From Flavicella sp. (GTDB taxonomy: Bacteria; Bacteroidota; Bacteroidia; Flavobacteriales; Flavobacteriaceae), in NCBI RefSeq assembly GCF_029238425.1, contig NZ_JAQWGB010000129.1, forward strand, positions 1 to 58,475: a DNA stretch of 58,475 nt. The letters are read 5' to 3'. The stretch's first letter is position 1. The number at the start of each line of letters is the position of its first letter. This document shows, piece after piece, positions 17,849 through 27,877 of the stretch. The position numbers and the translations under genes were made by a program. The notes under the pieces are model-generated. The model did no database searches, was not told where the DNA came from, and was given only the letters and a program-made list of their open reading frames with translations.

Positions 17849-18883
17849 CTATTTTTCTTTTAATGCTTTAATTTCTTTTTCTAACTCGTTTATTTTCTCC
17901 ACATAAGATGGTAAATTCCTTACAATAGCAGACGATTTGTTCCATTTCTGAATATTGTAAGCCGGAAACCCAATAACAATGTCTTTATCTTTTACATTTT
18001 TTCTGACACCAGAAAACCCAGAAACAACAACATCATCTCCAATTTTGATATGTCCTGCAAAAGCGGCTTGACCACCAATCATAGTTCTTTTTCCTATTTT
18101 AGTAGATCCTGATATTCCTGTTTGTGCAGCTATCACCGTATTCTCATCAATTTCACAATTATGAGCTATTTGAATTAAATTATCCAACTTCACTCCTTTC
18201 CTGATAATGGTAGACCCTAAAGTTGCTCTATCTATGGTCGTATTCGCTCCAATATCAACATTGTCTTCAATGATAACATTTCCTATCTGAGGAATTGCTG
18301 TATACACCTTATTTTCATCGGGTGCGAATCCAAATCCATCTGCACCAATAATGGCTCCCGCATGAATTTTACAATTGTTACCAATTTTACAATCAGAATA
18401 TACTTTTACGCCACTAAATAAAGTGGTACCACTTTCAATAGTTACGTTATCTCCTATATAACAATGAGGGTAAATCTTTACATCATCTCCTATTTTCACA
18501 TTGTTTCCAATATATGCAAACGCACCTAAATATATATTAATTCCAATCTCTGCGGAGTCACTAATAAAATGCGGTTCCTCTTTTCCTGTTTTATTCTGCT
18601 TTACTTCATTATAAAAAGTAAGTAATTTGGTAAATGCAGCATAAGCGTCATCTACTTTAATTAAGGTTGCAGAAATCTTCTTTGTCGGTTCAAAACTTTT
18701 GTTAACAATTGCCAAAGAGGCATTTGTTGTATATATATACGAGGTATATTTTTCGTTAGATAAAAAGGTCAAAGCTCCCTCTGTCCCTTCTTCTATTTTT
18801 GCAAGCTTAGAAACTTCAACATTGGGATCCCCAACAATATCACCTTCTAATAACTCTGCTATTTGCGTTGCTGTAAATTTCAT
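17849..18883 (-). CDS. lpxD: UDP-3-O-(3-hydroxyacyl)glucosamine N-acyltransferase
   Basis: This is a 344-residue enzyme of the third lipid A step. The start chosen is ATG at 18883 ([19 protein letters not shown]), the usual LpxD N-terminus; an ATG three codons earlier (18892) is also open. It has an N-terminal uridine-binding domain, then hexapeptide repeats, with the active-site His in [24 protein letters not shown]. The C-terminal coiled helix ends in charged residues ([17 protein letters not shown]). It is 40 bp downstream of the HD-domain gene and 1 bp upstream of lpxC/fabZ. Confidence 0.96.
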   Translation of the reverse strand: MKFTATQIAELLEGDIVGDPNVEVSKLAKIEEGTEGALTFLSNEKYTSYIYTTNASLAIVNKSFEPTKKISATLIKVDDAYAAFTKLLTFYNEVKQNKTGKEEPHFISDSAEIGINIYLGAFAYIGNNVKIGDDVKIYPHCYIGDNVTIESGTTLFSGVKVYSDCKIGNNCKIHAGAIIGADGFGFAPDENKVYTAIPQIGNVIIEDNVDIGANTTIDRATLGSTIIRKGVKLDNLIQIAHNCEIDENTVIAAQTGISGSTKIGKRTMIGGQAAFAGHIKIGDDVVVSGFSGVRKNVKDKDIVIGFPAYNIQKWNKSSAIVRNLPSYVEKINELEKEIKALKEK

Positions 18884-18923
18884 TGCTTGCAAAAGTATAA
18901 AATTAATATGGTTTCTGCCAATC

Positions 18924-20153
18924 CTATTTCTTCGGGTAACATATGAAATATTTAATCACTGGTTTTGTCAATGCTTGAATATTTAATTGATCTGAAGCTT
19001 CAGAGAGATCCTTAATAACACCATTTTTAAAATAGATGTTTATCTTACTTTTTGAAGAGTCATAGGCTTGATTTTGAACACAATCTGTAAAGATAAAATA
19101 GCTCAGTTCCTCATCAGAAAACTCCAATTCTTTTTTCTTCAAATCTATCATTGAATGATAATAATCTTCATCAATTGGATCATTGCTCAATTCAATTCTC
19201 AATAAATTCCTATTAATAATCATTTTAGATAGGCTAGAAAGAACCTTATCGTCATGACTGATCCAATCTTTTATAGCAGATAGAATGTCATAATCATCTA
19301 ACTTGGCAAATGTTTTTAAAACTTCGAAATCAAAGTTATTCTCTGAAATTTGATTTTCTAAAAAGAAACTAAAAGCCTTACTTCCACTTAACTTATCCCC
19401 TTTTTTAGCCAATTCATTTGCCCTTCTTAATAAATTGACAAGCATTTTTTCGGCCACAACTCCTGTTTTATGAAGGTATACTTGCCAATACATCAAACGT
19501 CTTCCTACAATGAATTTTTCTGCAGAATAAATCCCTTTTTCTTCTAGTACCAATTCGTCATCTACTACATATAACATAGCAATCAAACGTTCTGAATTGA
19601 TATTCCCTTCTGCTACTCCACTATAAAAACTATCTCGTTTTAAATAATCCAATCGATCCATATCTAATTGACTCGAAATCAATTGGTGCATAAATTTTCT
19701 TGGATACTTTCCTTCAAACACCTCAATGGCTAAACTTAGCTGACCATTGAATTCTTTATTCAACTCCTTCATATAAAACAAAGAAATCTCTTCATGACTA
19801 ATTCCAGTCACAATACTATGTTCCAAAGCATGAGAAAAAGGTCCATGCCCAATATCATGTAATAAAATAGCAATATAAAGAGCCGTAGCTTCGTCCTCCG
19901 AAATTTCACCCCCCTTGGATCTTAAGGTTTGAACTGCACTCTGCATTAGATGCATACATCCAATGGCATGATGAAATCTTGTATGATGTGCTCCGGGATA
20001 AACTAAATACGAAAGTCCCATCTGAGAAATCCTTCTTAATCGCTGAAAATAAGAGTGTTCGATTAAATCAAAAATTAATGCGTTAGGGATAGCAATAAAT
20101 CCGTAAATTGGGTCGTTTAATATTTTTAATTTATTTGTTTGTTTAGCGCTCAA
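18924..20153 (-). CDS. HD-domain phosphohydrolase (SAMHD1/dGTPase-like)
   Basis: This 409-residue protein has the HD superfamily metal ligands [22 protein letters not shown] and [16 protein letters not shown]. These place it with dNTP triphosphohydrolase/SAMHD1-like proteins rather than cyclic-di-GMP HD-GYP enzymes. The N-terminus [11 protein letters not shown] is typical of a conserved bacterial group always annotated only as HD domain protein. The exact nucleotide substrate is unknown. It is the first gene of the minus-strand lpx operon and is divergent from porX, with a good -7 box at 20176-20183. Confidence 0.88.
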   Translation of the reverse strand: MSAKQTNKLKILNDPIYGFIAIPNALIFDLIEHSYFQRLRRISQMGLSYLVYPGAHHTRFHHAIGCMHLMQSAVQTLRSKGGEISEDEATALYIAILLHDIGHGPFSHALEHSIVTGISHEEISLFYMKELNKEFNGQLSLAIEVFEGKYPRKFMHQLISSQLDMDRLDYLKRDSFYSGVAEGNINSERLIAMLYVVDDELVLEEKGIYSAEKFIVGRRLMYWQVYLHKTGVVAEKMLVNLLRRANELAKKGDKLSGSKAFSFFLENQISENNFDFEVLKTFAKLDDYDILSAIKDWISHDDKVLSSLSKMIINRNLLRIELSNDPIDEDYYHSMIDLKKKELEFSDEELSYFIFTDCVQNQAYDSSKSKINIYFKNGVIKDLSEASDQLNIQALTKPVIKYFICYPKK

Positions 20154-20175
20154 AATTTTGTTTTTTTGATTGTAA

Positions 20176-20183
20176 CAAATATA
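20176..20183 (-). promoter_or_regulatory. Predicted -7 box for the HD/lpx operon
   Basis: The minus strand reads TATATTTG (complement of CAAATATA), an exact match to TAnnTTTG, 23 bp upstream of the HD gene ATG at 20153. No clear -33 TTTG is seen. It lies in the divergent gap with porX. Confidence 0.5.
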
Positions 20184-20266
20184 ACATTCTTTAAGAAACA
20201 GTGACTAAATATTCAATTATTAGCTCTATTGAAAATGATTACTTTAAATAACATGAAAGGCAAAAA

Positions 20267-21814
20267 ATGAAAAACATACATATTCTTTGGGTTGATGACG
20301 AAATTGAATTATTAAAACCCCATATTTTATTTCTAGAAGGTAAAAACTATGAGGTTTCAAAATGTACTAATGGAGCGGATGCTATCGACTTAATTGCCGA
20401 GAACAATTATGACATTGTGTTTCTGGATGAAAACATGCCAGGACTCACAGGAATAGAAACTTTGACGGAAATAAAAAACTCAAAGCCAAACTTACCTGTA
20501 ATCATGATCACAAAGAGTGAAGAGGAATATATCATGGAAGATGCCATTGGTTCTAAAATCGCCGATTATCTTATCAAACCAGTGAATCCAAGCCAAATAT
20601 TATTGAGCTTAAAAAAGAATTTAGATCATTCCCGTTTGATTTCTCAAAAAACTACTTCAAATTACCAGCAAGAGTTTCGTAAAATCTCTATGGATTTAGC
20701 CATGGTTAATTCTTATGAAGAATGGATAGAACTGTATCAAAAGCTTTTGCATTGGGAATTAGAACTGGAGAATATCAGTGATACTGGAATGCTTAGTATT
20801 CTTGAAAGTCAAAAACAAGAAGCAAATAGTTTGTTTTTTAAATTTATTAAAAAGAACTATCAAGATCTTTTAACAGATAATGACAGACCGGCATTCTCTC
20901 ATACCTTGTTTAAGGAAGAGATTCTTCCGGAAATGACGAACAAAAACGGAACCTTATTGATTGTTATCGATAATCTAAGATACGATCAATGGAAATCCAT
21001 TGAAACTCACATCAGTCCTTTTTATAAAAAAACAAAAGAAACTCCTTATTTCAGTATACTGCCAACAGCAACTCAATATGCAAGAAACGCGTTTTTCTCC
21101 GGAATGACTCCTTTGGACATGGAAAAACAGTTCCCTAATTTTTGGAAAAATGATGAAGACGAGGGAGGAAAAAACCTACATGAAAAAGATTTTTTGGCAG
21201 CCCAAATAAAAAGACTAAAACCAGATCTTACATTTGACTACAATAAAATAACAACTTTAAAAGGAGCCAAAGAATTAGATGCTAATTTCAATAGTTTGAA
21301 AGCAACTGACTTGTCAGTTATCGTGTATAATTTTGTAGACATGCTTTCACATTCTAAAACGGAATTAGACGTGATCAAAGAGTTGACTGGTGATGAAAAA
21401 GCCTATAGATCTCTTACCTTAAGTTGGTTTAAAAACAGTCCTATCTTTAGTACTATTCAGAAAGCTAAAAAGGCAGGTATGCAACTGATCATCACCACCG
21501 ATCATGGAACTATCAATAGTAAAACACCTACTAAAGTAATTGGGACAAAAAGTATTAGCTCTAATCTGAGATATAAAACAGGAAGAAGTCTTACTTATGA
21601 AGACAAAGATGTATATGCCGTTCAAAACCCGAAGGACATATTTCTTCCGACGCAACATATGAACAGTTCTTTTATTTTCGCAAAAGAAGATTTATTTTTT
21701 GCATACCCAAATAATTACAATCACTTTGTGAAATATTATAAAAACACCTACCAACATGGGGGAATTTCTTTGGAGGAAATGATCATTCCATGTGCTATCT
21801 TTGAACCCAAATAA
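20267..21814 (+). CDS. porX: T9SS response regulator PorX with PglZ domain
   Basis: This 515-residue protein has an N-terminal receiver domain (residues 1-125) with acidic pocket DD at 10-11, phospho-acceptor Asp54 in VFLDENMPG and the conserved Lys in YLIKPVNP. It is joined to a PglZ/alkaline-phosphatase-superfamily domain (about 200-515, with TLLIVIDNLRYDQW and ITTDHGTINS). This architecture and length are those of PorX, which with the histidine kinase PorY controls type IX secretion genes in Porphyromonas and related bacteria. The porY gene is not in the window. Phosphorylation at Asp54 and metal-dependent phosphodiesterase activity are expected from the family. Confidence 0.93.
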   Translation: MKNIHILWVDDEIELLKPHILFLEGKNYEVSKCTNGADAIDLIAENNYDIVFLDENMPGLTGIETLTEIKNSKPNLPVIMITKSEEEYIMEDAIGSKIADYLIKPVNPSQILLSLKKNLDHSRLISQKTTSNYQQEFRKISMDLAMVNSYEEWIELYQKLLHWELELENISDTGMLSILESQKQEANSLFFKFIKKNYQDLLTDNDRPAFSHTLFKEEILPEMTNKNGTLLIVIDNLRYDQWKSIETHISPFYKKTKETPYFSILPTATQYARNAFFSGMTPLDMEKQFPNFWKNDEDEGGKNLHEKDFLAAQIKRLKPDLTFDYNKITTLKGAKELDANFNSLKATDLSVIVYNFVDMLSHSKTELDVIKELTGDEKAYRSLTLSWFKNSPIFSTIQKAKKAGMQLIITTDHGTINSKTPTKVIGTKSISSNLRYKTGRSLTYEDKDVYAVQNPKDIFLPTQHMNSSFIFAKEDLFFAYPNNYNHFVKYYKNTYQHGGISLEEMIIPCAIFEPK

Positions 21815-21832
21815 TTTTTTTATAAGTATAAC

Positions 21833-22243
21833 ATGGAATTACAATATACCTTGGACAACTTGACGGAAACCGCGCAGGAAATCCTAAAAAACGCAAAACA
21901 TAAAACGTTTCTTTTTTACGGTGAAATGGGAATGGGAAAAACTACTTTGATCAAGCAGTTAGCGAAAGAACTTGGTGTAAAGGAAGAAGCTAGCTCTCCA
22001 ACATTTTCATTGGTAAACGAATACATTACAAAAAACAAAGAAAGCCTTTTTCACTTCGATTTTTACAGAATCAATCATGAAGAAGAGGCGTATGATATTG
22101 GCCTAGAAGAATATTTATATAGTGACTCTTGGTGTTTTATTGAATGGCCTTCTGTACTAGAAAATTTACTACCTTTAGAGAGTGTTAAATTACACATCAC
22201 TAAAAACGAAGATAATTCTAGATCCATTCAATTGGAAAATTAA
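21833..22243 (+). CDS. tsaE: tRNA threonylcarbamoyladenosine biosynthesis ATPase TsaE
   Basis: This 136-residue P-loop protein has Walker A GEMGMGKTT (residues 30-38), the ASSPTFSLVNEY motif, HFDFYRI and the C-terminal FIEWPSVLENLLP. All are hallmarks of TsaE, which drives the TsaB-TsaD complex to make t6A at position 37 of ANN-decoding tRNAs. It begins 18 bp after porX on the same strand and is 39 bp from the alanine dehydrogenase gene, so co-transcription is likely. Confidence 0.96.
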   Translation: MELQYTLDNLTETAQEILKNAKHKTFLFYGEMGMGKTTLIKQLAKELGVKEEASSPTFSLVNEYITKNKESLFHFDFYRINHEEEAYDIGLEEYLYSDSWCFIEWPSVLENLLPLESVKLHITKNEDNSRSIQLEN

Positions 22244-22282
22244 CTTGACCTAATAAACTGCTAACCTACCTATTCTAAGAAC

Positions 22283-23482
22283 ATGAGTCAACATTTCTCC
22301 CCATTCAGCAAAGAAGAATTAATGCCTCAAGAAGAAAAACTTGAAACTCGAAAACAGAAAGGAGAGCTATTGATAGGTTTGCCTAAAGAGACTTCTTTTG
22401 AAGAGAAAAGAATCTGTCTAACACCAGATGCCGTAGCAGCAATGACGCAATGTGGACATAGAATTATTGTGGAAACGGGTGCTGGGGAAGGTGCCAATTT
22501 TACCGATCAAAATTATTCAGAAGCTGGTGCCAAAATCGCTTACAATTCTGAAGAAGTATTCGGTTGTAATATTGTTCTTAAAATTGAACCGCCTTCTTTA
22601 AAGGAGATAGAAATGATAAAGCCTCAGACGATTCTTGTCTCTGCGCTTCAACTCAAAACACAACAAAAAAAATATTTTGAAGCATTGGCTAGCAAAAGAA
22701 TTACTGCCATTGCATTTGATTTTATCAAAGACCGAGAAGGCATGTATCCAGTTGTTCAATCTTTGAGTGAAATTGCCGGTACCGCCTCTATACTTATTGC
22801 TGCAGAATTGATGAGCACCCAAAATCAAGGAAATGGATTGTTACTTGGTAATATTGGAGGTGTACCTCCTGCAGAGGTTGTTATCATTGGAGCAGGTACT
22901 GTTGGAGAATTTGCCGCTAAATCGGCTATCGGACAAGGAGCTTCGGTAAAAGTTTTTGACAATTCGATTTCAAAATTAAGATGCTTGCAAAAAAGCTTAA
23001 ACCAACCAATTTATACTTCTTCCTTGCAACCAAGGACTTTGCAAAAAGCCCTGATGCGTTGTGATGTATTGATTGGTGCTATTAGAGGTAAGTCACGTGC
23101 TCCTATTGTAATTACGGACGCCATGGTACAACTAATGAAACCAGGATCTGTGCTTGTAGATGTAAGTATTGATCGTGGAGGGTGTATTGAAACTTCAGAA
23201 GTTACAACACATAGTCAGCCTACATTTAAAAAACACGATGTTGTGCATTATTGTGTTCCCAATATTCCATCGAGATATGCAAGAACAGCAACCGTTTCTA
23301 TAAGTAATATACTTACTCCATTTTTAATTCATATCGCAGATGAAGGAGGTTTTGAGCAAGCTTTTAGAAAAGAAAGAACCCTCAGAAGTGGAATGTATTA
23401 TTATCATGGAATCCTTACCAACAAAGCGGTTGGAGAATGGTTTAATTTACCCTATAATGATATCAACTTATTGATTTTATAA
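22283..23482 (+). CDS. ald: Alanine dehydrogenase
   Basis: This is a 399-residue member of the alanine dehydrogenase / NAD(P) transhydrogenase alpha-subunit family. A family start (IGLPKETSFEEKRICLTPDAV) follows a charged 30-residue N-terminal extension that is usual in flavobacterial homologues. The Rossmann motif is VVIIGAGTVGEFAAKSA and the substrate region includes VDVSIDRGGCIETS. It is expected to convert L-alanine to pyruvate and ammonia with NAD+. Sequence alone does not exclude a related amino-acid or saccharopine-type substrate, but the length and motifs favour alanine dehydrogenase. Confidence 0.88.
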   Translation: MSQHFSPFSKEELMPQEEKLETRKQKGELLIGLPKETSFEEKRICLTPDAVAAMTQCGHRIIVETGAGEGANFTDQNYSEAGAKIAYNSEEVFGCNIVLKIEPPSLKEIEMIKPQTILVSALQLKTQQKKYFEALASKRITAIAFDFIKDREGMYPVVQSLSEIAGTASILIAAELMSTQNQGNGLLLGNIGGVPPAEVVIIGAGTVGEFAAKSAIGQGASVKVFDNSISKLRCLQKSLNQPIYTSSLQPRTLQKALMRCDVLIGAIRGKSRAPIVITDAMVQLMKPGSVLVDVSIDRGGCIETSEVTTHSQPTFKKHDVVHYCVPNIPSRYARTATVSISNILTPFLIHIADEGGFEQAFRKERTLRSGMYYYHGILTNKAVGEWFNLPYNDINLLIL

Positions 23483-23519
23483 AAATATATTTTTCTTTAT
23501 GATTCTCGCTTTATAATAG

Positions 23520-23527
23520 TATTTTTG
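23520..23527 (+). promoter_or_regulatory. Predicted -7 box upstream of the small membrane protein
   Basis: TATTTTTG fits TAnnTTTG and is followed by CC, 17 bp before the ATG at 23545. It suggests that the following gene and galM form a transcript separate from ald. Confidence 0.4.
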
Positions 23528-23544
23528 CCGTTTAAAAACTACTT

Positions 23545-23931
23545 ATGAACATAGCGAACCGCTTCATCTATTTCTTTTTTGGTTTAACTTTAGGTATCAT
23601 AGCTGTGATATTTTTGGCTAAGAAAAAGAATATTCAATTTCCGTATGGTCCAGATGCAAGAACTCTAAAAAGTATACGTGTCAAAGAACATCGTTATTTC
23701 TCAGATCAAGCACAACAAACCTATACCCAGTTTAATTTAGACTCTATTCAAATCGCTTATCTTTTAACACAAAGTGATGTGGACTTTTCTCAAAGTGACA
23801 CAGATACAAAAAAACCATGTCAAACCTATAGAATCAATGGAGAACTTAAAGAAATGGAAGTTTCTCTATTGGTAAAAAGATGTGACTCCTCCGCCACTTT
23901 CGAAGAAATCATAATTCAAAAAAAAAACTAA
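23545..23931 (+). CDS. Small membrane-anchored protein, DUF4258-like
   Basis: This 128-residue protein has one N-terminal membrane helix (FIYFFFGLTLGIIAVIFLAKKK), then a soluble domain with KEHRYFSDQAQQTY. It also contains a pair of cysteines (KPCQTYRINGELKEMEVSLLVKRC) that could form a disulfide. It resembles the short proteins annotated DUF4258 that follow ald in flavobacteria, but I recall this from gene order more than from motifs, so the family name is tentative. Its stop overlaps the galM start in a TAATG junction, implying translational coupling. Confidence 0.6.
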   Translation: MNIANRFIYFFFGLTLGIIAVIFLAKKKNIQFPYGPDARTLKSIRVKEHRYFSDQAQQTYTQFNLDSIQIAYLLTQSDVDFSQSDTDTKKPCQTYRINGELKEMEVSLLVKRCDSSATFEEIIIQKKN

Positions 23932-24995
23932 TGACCCTAGACCTTGTTAACTCACAGAATTTTGAAAAAATTATCGATGGAAAAAATGTAAAACTATTTA
24001 CGTTGACCAATGCAAATGGATTCACTGCGCAGATTACCAATTTTGGTGGTAGAGTTGTTTCCTTATGGGCTCCGGATGCTGATGGAAACTTTGATGATGT
24101 AGTTTTGGGATACGACAATTTAGAAAGTTATATGAATCCACCTAGTGAGGTTTACTTAGGTGCTCTTATTGGAAGATATGGAAATAGAATCGCAGAAGGT
24201 AGATTTGAATTGAATGGAAATGAATTCAAGGGTGCGATTAACAATGGACCTAATCATTTACACGGTGGTTTGAAAGGATTTTCTCATGTTGTATGGGATG
24301 CTAAATTGTTAAATGACTCACAACTTCAGTTGCGTTATGTATCGAAAGATGGAGAAGAGGGATACCCAGGAAACTTAAGCGTTACCGTTGTGTATAGCCT
24401 TACTGAGAACAATGCTCTTGAAATAAAATACACAGCAACCACAGACAAAGCAACCCATGTAAACCTTACCAACCACTCCTACTTCAATCTAAAAGGAGCA
24501 GGATCTGGTACCATTACAGATCATTTATTACAATTAAATGCAAATAGGTATTTACCAACCGATGAAACTGCCATACCGTTAGGAGATCCTGAGTCTGTAG
24601 AAAACTCTCCTTTCGACTTTAGAGAACTTAAGGCTATCGGTCAAAACATCAATGACGATAATAAACAACTAGAAATGGCACGTGGATACGATCATACTTT
24701 TGTGTTTTCTAATCCTAATCAAAAGGAAATTGCTGCGTATGCCATAGATCCAAGTTCAAAAAGAACCTTGACTGTATTTACCAATGAGCCAGGTGCTCAG
24801 TTTTACACAGGAAACTGGGTAACAGGATGTGGAACAGGAAAGCAAAATAAAACCTATCTGAATAAAGATGCATTTTGCATCGAAACACAACATTTTCCGA
24901 ACTCACCCAACTCAAAAACATACCCTTCTACCCTACTAAATCCGGGAGAAGAATATTATTCTTTTTGTAGCTATCAATTTGGCATAAAAAAGTAA
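23931..24995 (+). CDS. galM: Aldose 1-epimerase (galactose mutarotase)
   Basis: This 354-residue enzyme interconverts alpha and beta anomers of galactose and glucose at the entry of the Leloir pathway. The catalytic and binding motifs are visible: PNHLHGG (first His), NLTNHSYFNLKG (acid His) and FCIETQHFPNSPN (base Glu). There is no signal peptide, so it is cytoplasmic. The start codon shares its A with the preceding stop (TAATG). It may feed on galactose released by the agar-type enzymes at 38.8-46.4 kb, which is an inference from co-location only. Confidence 0.94.
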   Translation: MTLDLVNSQNFEKIIDGKNVKLFTLTNANGFTAQITNFGGRVVSLWAPDADGNFDDVVLGYDNLESYMNPPSEVYLGALIGRYGNRIAEGRFELNGNEFKGAINNGPNHLHGGLKGFSHVVWDAKLLNDSQLQLRYVSKDGEEGYPGNLSVTVVYSLTENNALEIKYTATTDKATHVNLTNHSYFNLKGAGSGTITDHLLQLNANRYLPTDETAIPLGDPESVENSPFDFRELKAIGQNINDDNKQLEMARGYDHTFVFSNPNQKEIAAYAIDPSSKRTLTVFTNEPGAQFYTGNWVTGCGTGKQNKTYLNKDAFCIETQHFPNSPNSKTYPSTLLNPGEEYYSFCSYQFGIKK

Positions 24996-25049
24996 TCCAC
25001 TTTATTTTTATCATTTTATTCCGTAAAAAGGGTTAAAATCAACATACAA

Positions 25050-25124
25050 TCAGGTAAAAACGTTTGTTTTTCTTGCGGCATCAATTCATTTCTTTGAGGT
25101 TCGAGAAGGAACATTTTTACCTGA
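25050..25124. repeat. Inverted repeat upstream of the interrupted GH16 gene
   Basis: TCAGGTAAAAACGTT (25050-25064) and AACATTTTTACCTGA (25110-25124) are complementary at 14 of 15 positions with a 45-bp spacer. Both arms are followed within two bases by TTTGTTTTTCT. It lies between galM and the GH16 start at 25161 and could be an operator pair, an RNA hairpin or the galM terminator. Confidence 0.55.
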
Positions 25125-25160
25125 TTTGTTTTTCTCTAAAATCAAACCCTACAGAATAAA

Positions 25161-26807
25161 ATGACAACTACAGCCAATTATAGCAAGACATCTACTTTTT
25201 TGATTCCACTATTTCTTTTCGTAATAAGTTATATGCATGGTCAGAACTACCCAGCTTCAGACCCTACAAATTCTGAAGGGTGGATTCTAAACGAGGCATT
25301 GAGTGATGAGTTTGATGGAAATTCGTTAGACAAGGATAAATGGTGGATTCTTGGAGAAAACAATGACTACAGAAATAAATGGAAAGGGAGAGCTCCAGCT
25401 CAGTTTGCTCCTGAAAACGTAGCTGTTATCAACAATGAACTTATCTTATATTCCAAATGGGATCCTGACTTTGAATTTGCAGATGAATCCCTAGGGGATA
25501 TACCTTACGGAGGAGAAAATAAAAGTCAGCCTATTACTCAAGCTGCTATTATCAGTGAACGTTTTTTCAAATATGGCTACATGGAAATAAGGTGCATCGC
25601 CCCAGATGCTCCAGTAACCTCTTCTTTCTAGACCACCGGTTATCATTCTGAAATTGACATGACAGAAAATTACGGAAAAAGACCTATCGGAAATCCAGAA
25701 AACAGACCTGAAGAATTAGAAAAGAAATATCGCACCAATATGATCAACTGGGATCCTGATGCGGATGAAAATCATCAAAACTGGAAGGTAGAAGAGGTAT
25801 TAGATGTAAGAGTTGCCAGTGATTATTATGTTTATGGTTTTGAATGGGATGAAGATTATATAAAAATATATTTTGAGGGAGAATTGATAAGAACAGCCAC
25901 ACGCGCTGAACTCGAAGCAAACGACCAATGGAGACATCAATACCCGCAGGAACTTTGGATTGATTCAGAGGTTTTCTCTTGGTACGGAATGCCAACTTTA
26001 GCGGATCTTACTCCAGATGCTGAATACAAAATTGACTATATAAGAATCTGGCAAAAAGAAATAATTGGCCCTGATTTCAATTCATTAGGCTTTGAAGGCC
26101 CCTTCTATTATCAAGGACGAAGCAGGAATTGGTCAACAAACCCAAATTCTGGTTTTAGAATGAAAGACGAAAAATCTGCTTCTGGAGATATTTCTTTACG
26201 TTTTGAAAAAGAATCTCCCTTTGCAACAAATACCTATGCGGATGCACCTTTCGGTTCTTTAGATTTGCCTTCTGGAAGTAATAAAATTACTTTAAAAATA
26301 TGGATAGATCCTACAACTGACATTGATAGGTTGTATTGTCAGCTTAAAAATCCAGGTACCACAATTTTCTTTGACCTGACTGGAGTTAACAAAGGTGAAT
26401 GGGTTGAGGTTTCAAAAAGCTTTAATAGAGCTTCTGCTTCAGACACTAATGTAACGGATGGGGACAGACTTTCTATTCGTGTAAGAGGACAGGATATTTC
26501 AAGTTCAAATGCTTTGTTTTATATTGATGATATTGTCTTTGAGAATGACAATACAGCTTCAATATCAGAAGCGGAACAAAAAACCGTCTTCACTATGTAT
26601 CCAAACCCGGCTAAAACAACCCTGAATCTGAAATCGGAAAATACCGGACAAATAAGCATATTTAGTTCCCTTGGAGTACTTGTTTTAACGGAGATTAAAA
26701 AAAAGGAAACAATCCAATTAAGTACAGAAAATTTATCAAAAGGAATCTACTATATCCAACTTGCAAACCAACATGGAACAGCAACAAAAAACCTAATTAT
26801 CAATTAA
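25161..26807 (+). pseudogene. Secreted GH16 glycosidase with T9SS CTD, interrupted by one in-frame TAG
   Basis: One frame runs from 25161 to 26807 with a single internal stop, TAG at 25629-25631 (codon 157). The reading across it is TSSF-stop-TTGYHSEIDMTENYG. GH16 enzymes conserve a Trp after this Phe, so TGG to TAG is the likely change. The catalytic motif ExDxxE (Glu codon 25650, Asp 25656, Glu 25665) lies just after the stop, so the truncated 156-residue product would be inactive. Intact parts are a signal peptide ending MHGQ, GH16 fold (to about codon 305), a CBM4/9-like jelly-roll (about 310-460) and a T9SS CTD (TMYPNPAKTTL). Substrate could be beta-glucan or a galactan. A sequencing error must be excluded. 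Confidence 0.8.
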
Positions 26808-27704
26808 TTATTTTTTTGCTTTTCTAGACACAAGAGATACTCCTACAATTACAATAATTGTCCCTATCAATTGACTTGCATTCAACTGTTCTCCAAGAAC
26901 AATATAGGCCAATAATATTGTTGAAATTGGACCAATACTAGCAATTATTGAAAAATTAGAGCTTCCTATCAATTCAATAGATTTAGAAACCATAAAAGAA
27001 GGAATAATTGTGGATAGAATAGCCATTCCAATACCTAAGAAGTATACTTCTTGAGGATAACCAAGCAAATCAATTTCATGCGTAAAAATATAATGTAACA
27101 ACACACAAATTGTACTAATTATCATAGCATAGGACGTAAAACGAACGACTCCAAATTTTGGGATCAACCAGCCACTACCTACCAAATACATGGCATAGGT
27201 CAATGCACTCATAAAAATCAAGCCAACTCCTAAGTACAAATTTTCACTAGAAAGATCTAGCTCTCCTGAAAAAGCAGTTAGAACCCCTAAATAAGTTAGA
27301 AAAATAGCAAATATTTGAATTCTTGATATTTTAGTTTTCAAAAACAATCGGGAAATGATAAGTACCAACGTTGGATACACAAATAGAACAATTCTTTCTA
27401 GACCCGCTTTTATATATTGCAAGCCTTCAAAGTCAAAATAACTCGCAAGATAATAGCCCACAAACCCGAAAAAGACCAACCATAGATAATCCGTTTTCTT
27501 TATGCTTTGATTCGTTTGTTTTCTTGTTACAAATGCAATTACAACGTATACCGGTAGCGAAAACAACATTCTTAACAACAAAAGACTTACCGAATCAATT
27601 TCATAATGATAAGCTAATTTTACCATAATCGCTTTGGCCGAAAAAAGGATCACTCCTAATACCGCCAATACAACTCCTAATGTATTTGCTTTTAATTTAA
27701 ACAT
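26808..27704 (-). CDS. DMT-family (EamA) transporter
   Basis: This is a 298-residue, roughly 10-helix membrane protein with two EamA repeats. Start chosen is ATG at 27704 (MFKLKANTLGVVLAVLGVILFSAKAIMVKLAY), a standard EamA beginning; the ATG 17 codons upstream (27755) adds a polar leader unlike the family. The second repeat has SNFSIIASIGPISTILLAYIVLGEQL. These proteins export or import small metabolites. Specificity is unreadable. Its stop is directly next to the stop of the convergent GH16 frame. Confidence 0.85.
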   Translation of the reverse strand: MFKLKANTLGVVLAVLGVILFSAKAIMVKLAYHYEIDSVSLLLLRMLFSLPVYVVIAFVTRKQTNQSIKKTDYLWLVFFGFVGYYLASYFDFEGLQYIKAGLERIVLFVYPTLVLIISRLFLKTKISRIQIFAIFLTYLGVLTAFSGELDLSSENLYLGVGLIFMSALTYAMYLVGSGWLIPKFGVVRFTSYAMIISTICVLLHYIFTHEIDLLGYPQEVYFLGIGMAILSTIIPSFMVSKSIELIGSSNFSIIASIGPISTILLAYIVLGEQLNASQLIGTIIVIVGVSLVSRKAKK

Positions 27705-27877
27705 ATTGCAAATATTAGTATTTATAATACGCTGCCCTTGTTCAAATACTTTCAATATACGATGTTCAACATAGCGCTATCCATTGACTTCGTATTTTAA
27801 AGGACCTAAAACGAGTTAGTTTTCTATACCAATTATACTAGATTCATTTGAAACATATGTTCTAATCTTAGAAACTA

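Noticed and set aside
25629-25631. TAG read as pyrrolysine or selenocysteine
   Set aside because: Selenocysteine uses TGA and pyrrolysine systems are not expected in this group. A Trp codon changed by one base explains it more simply.
25659-26807. Downstream half of the GH16 frame as an independent gene
   Set aside because: It is in the same frame as the upstream part, lacks a signal peptide and starts inside the catalytic motif. It is better read as the continuation of one interrupted gene.
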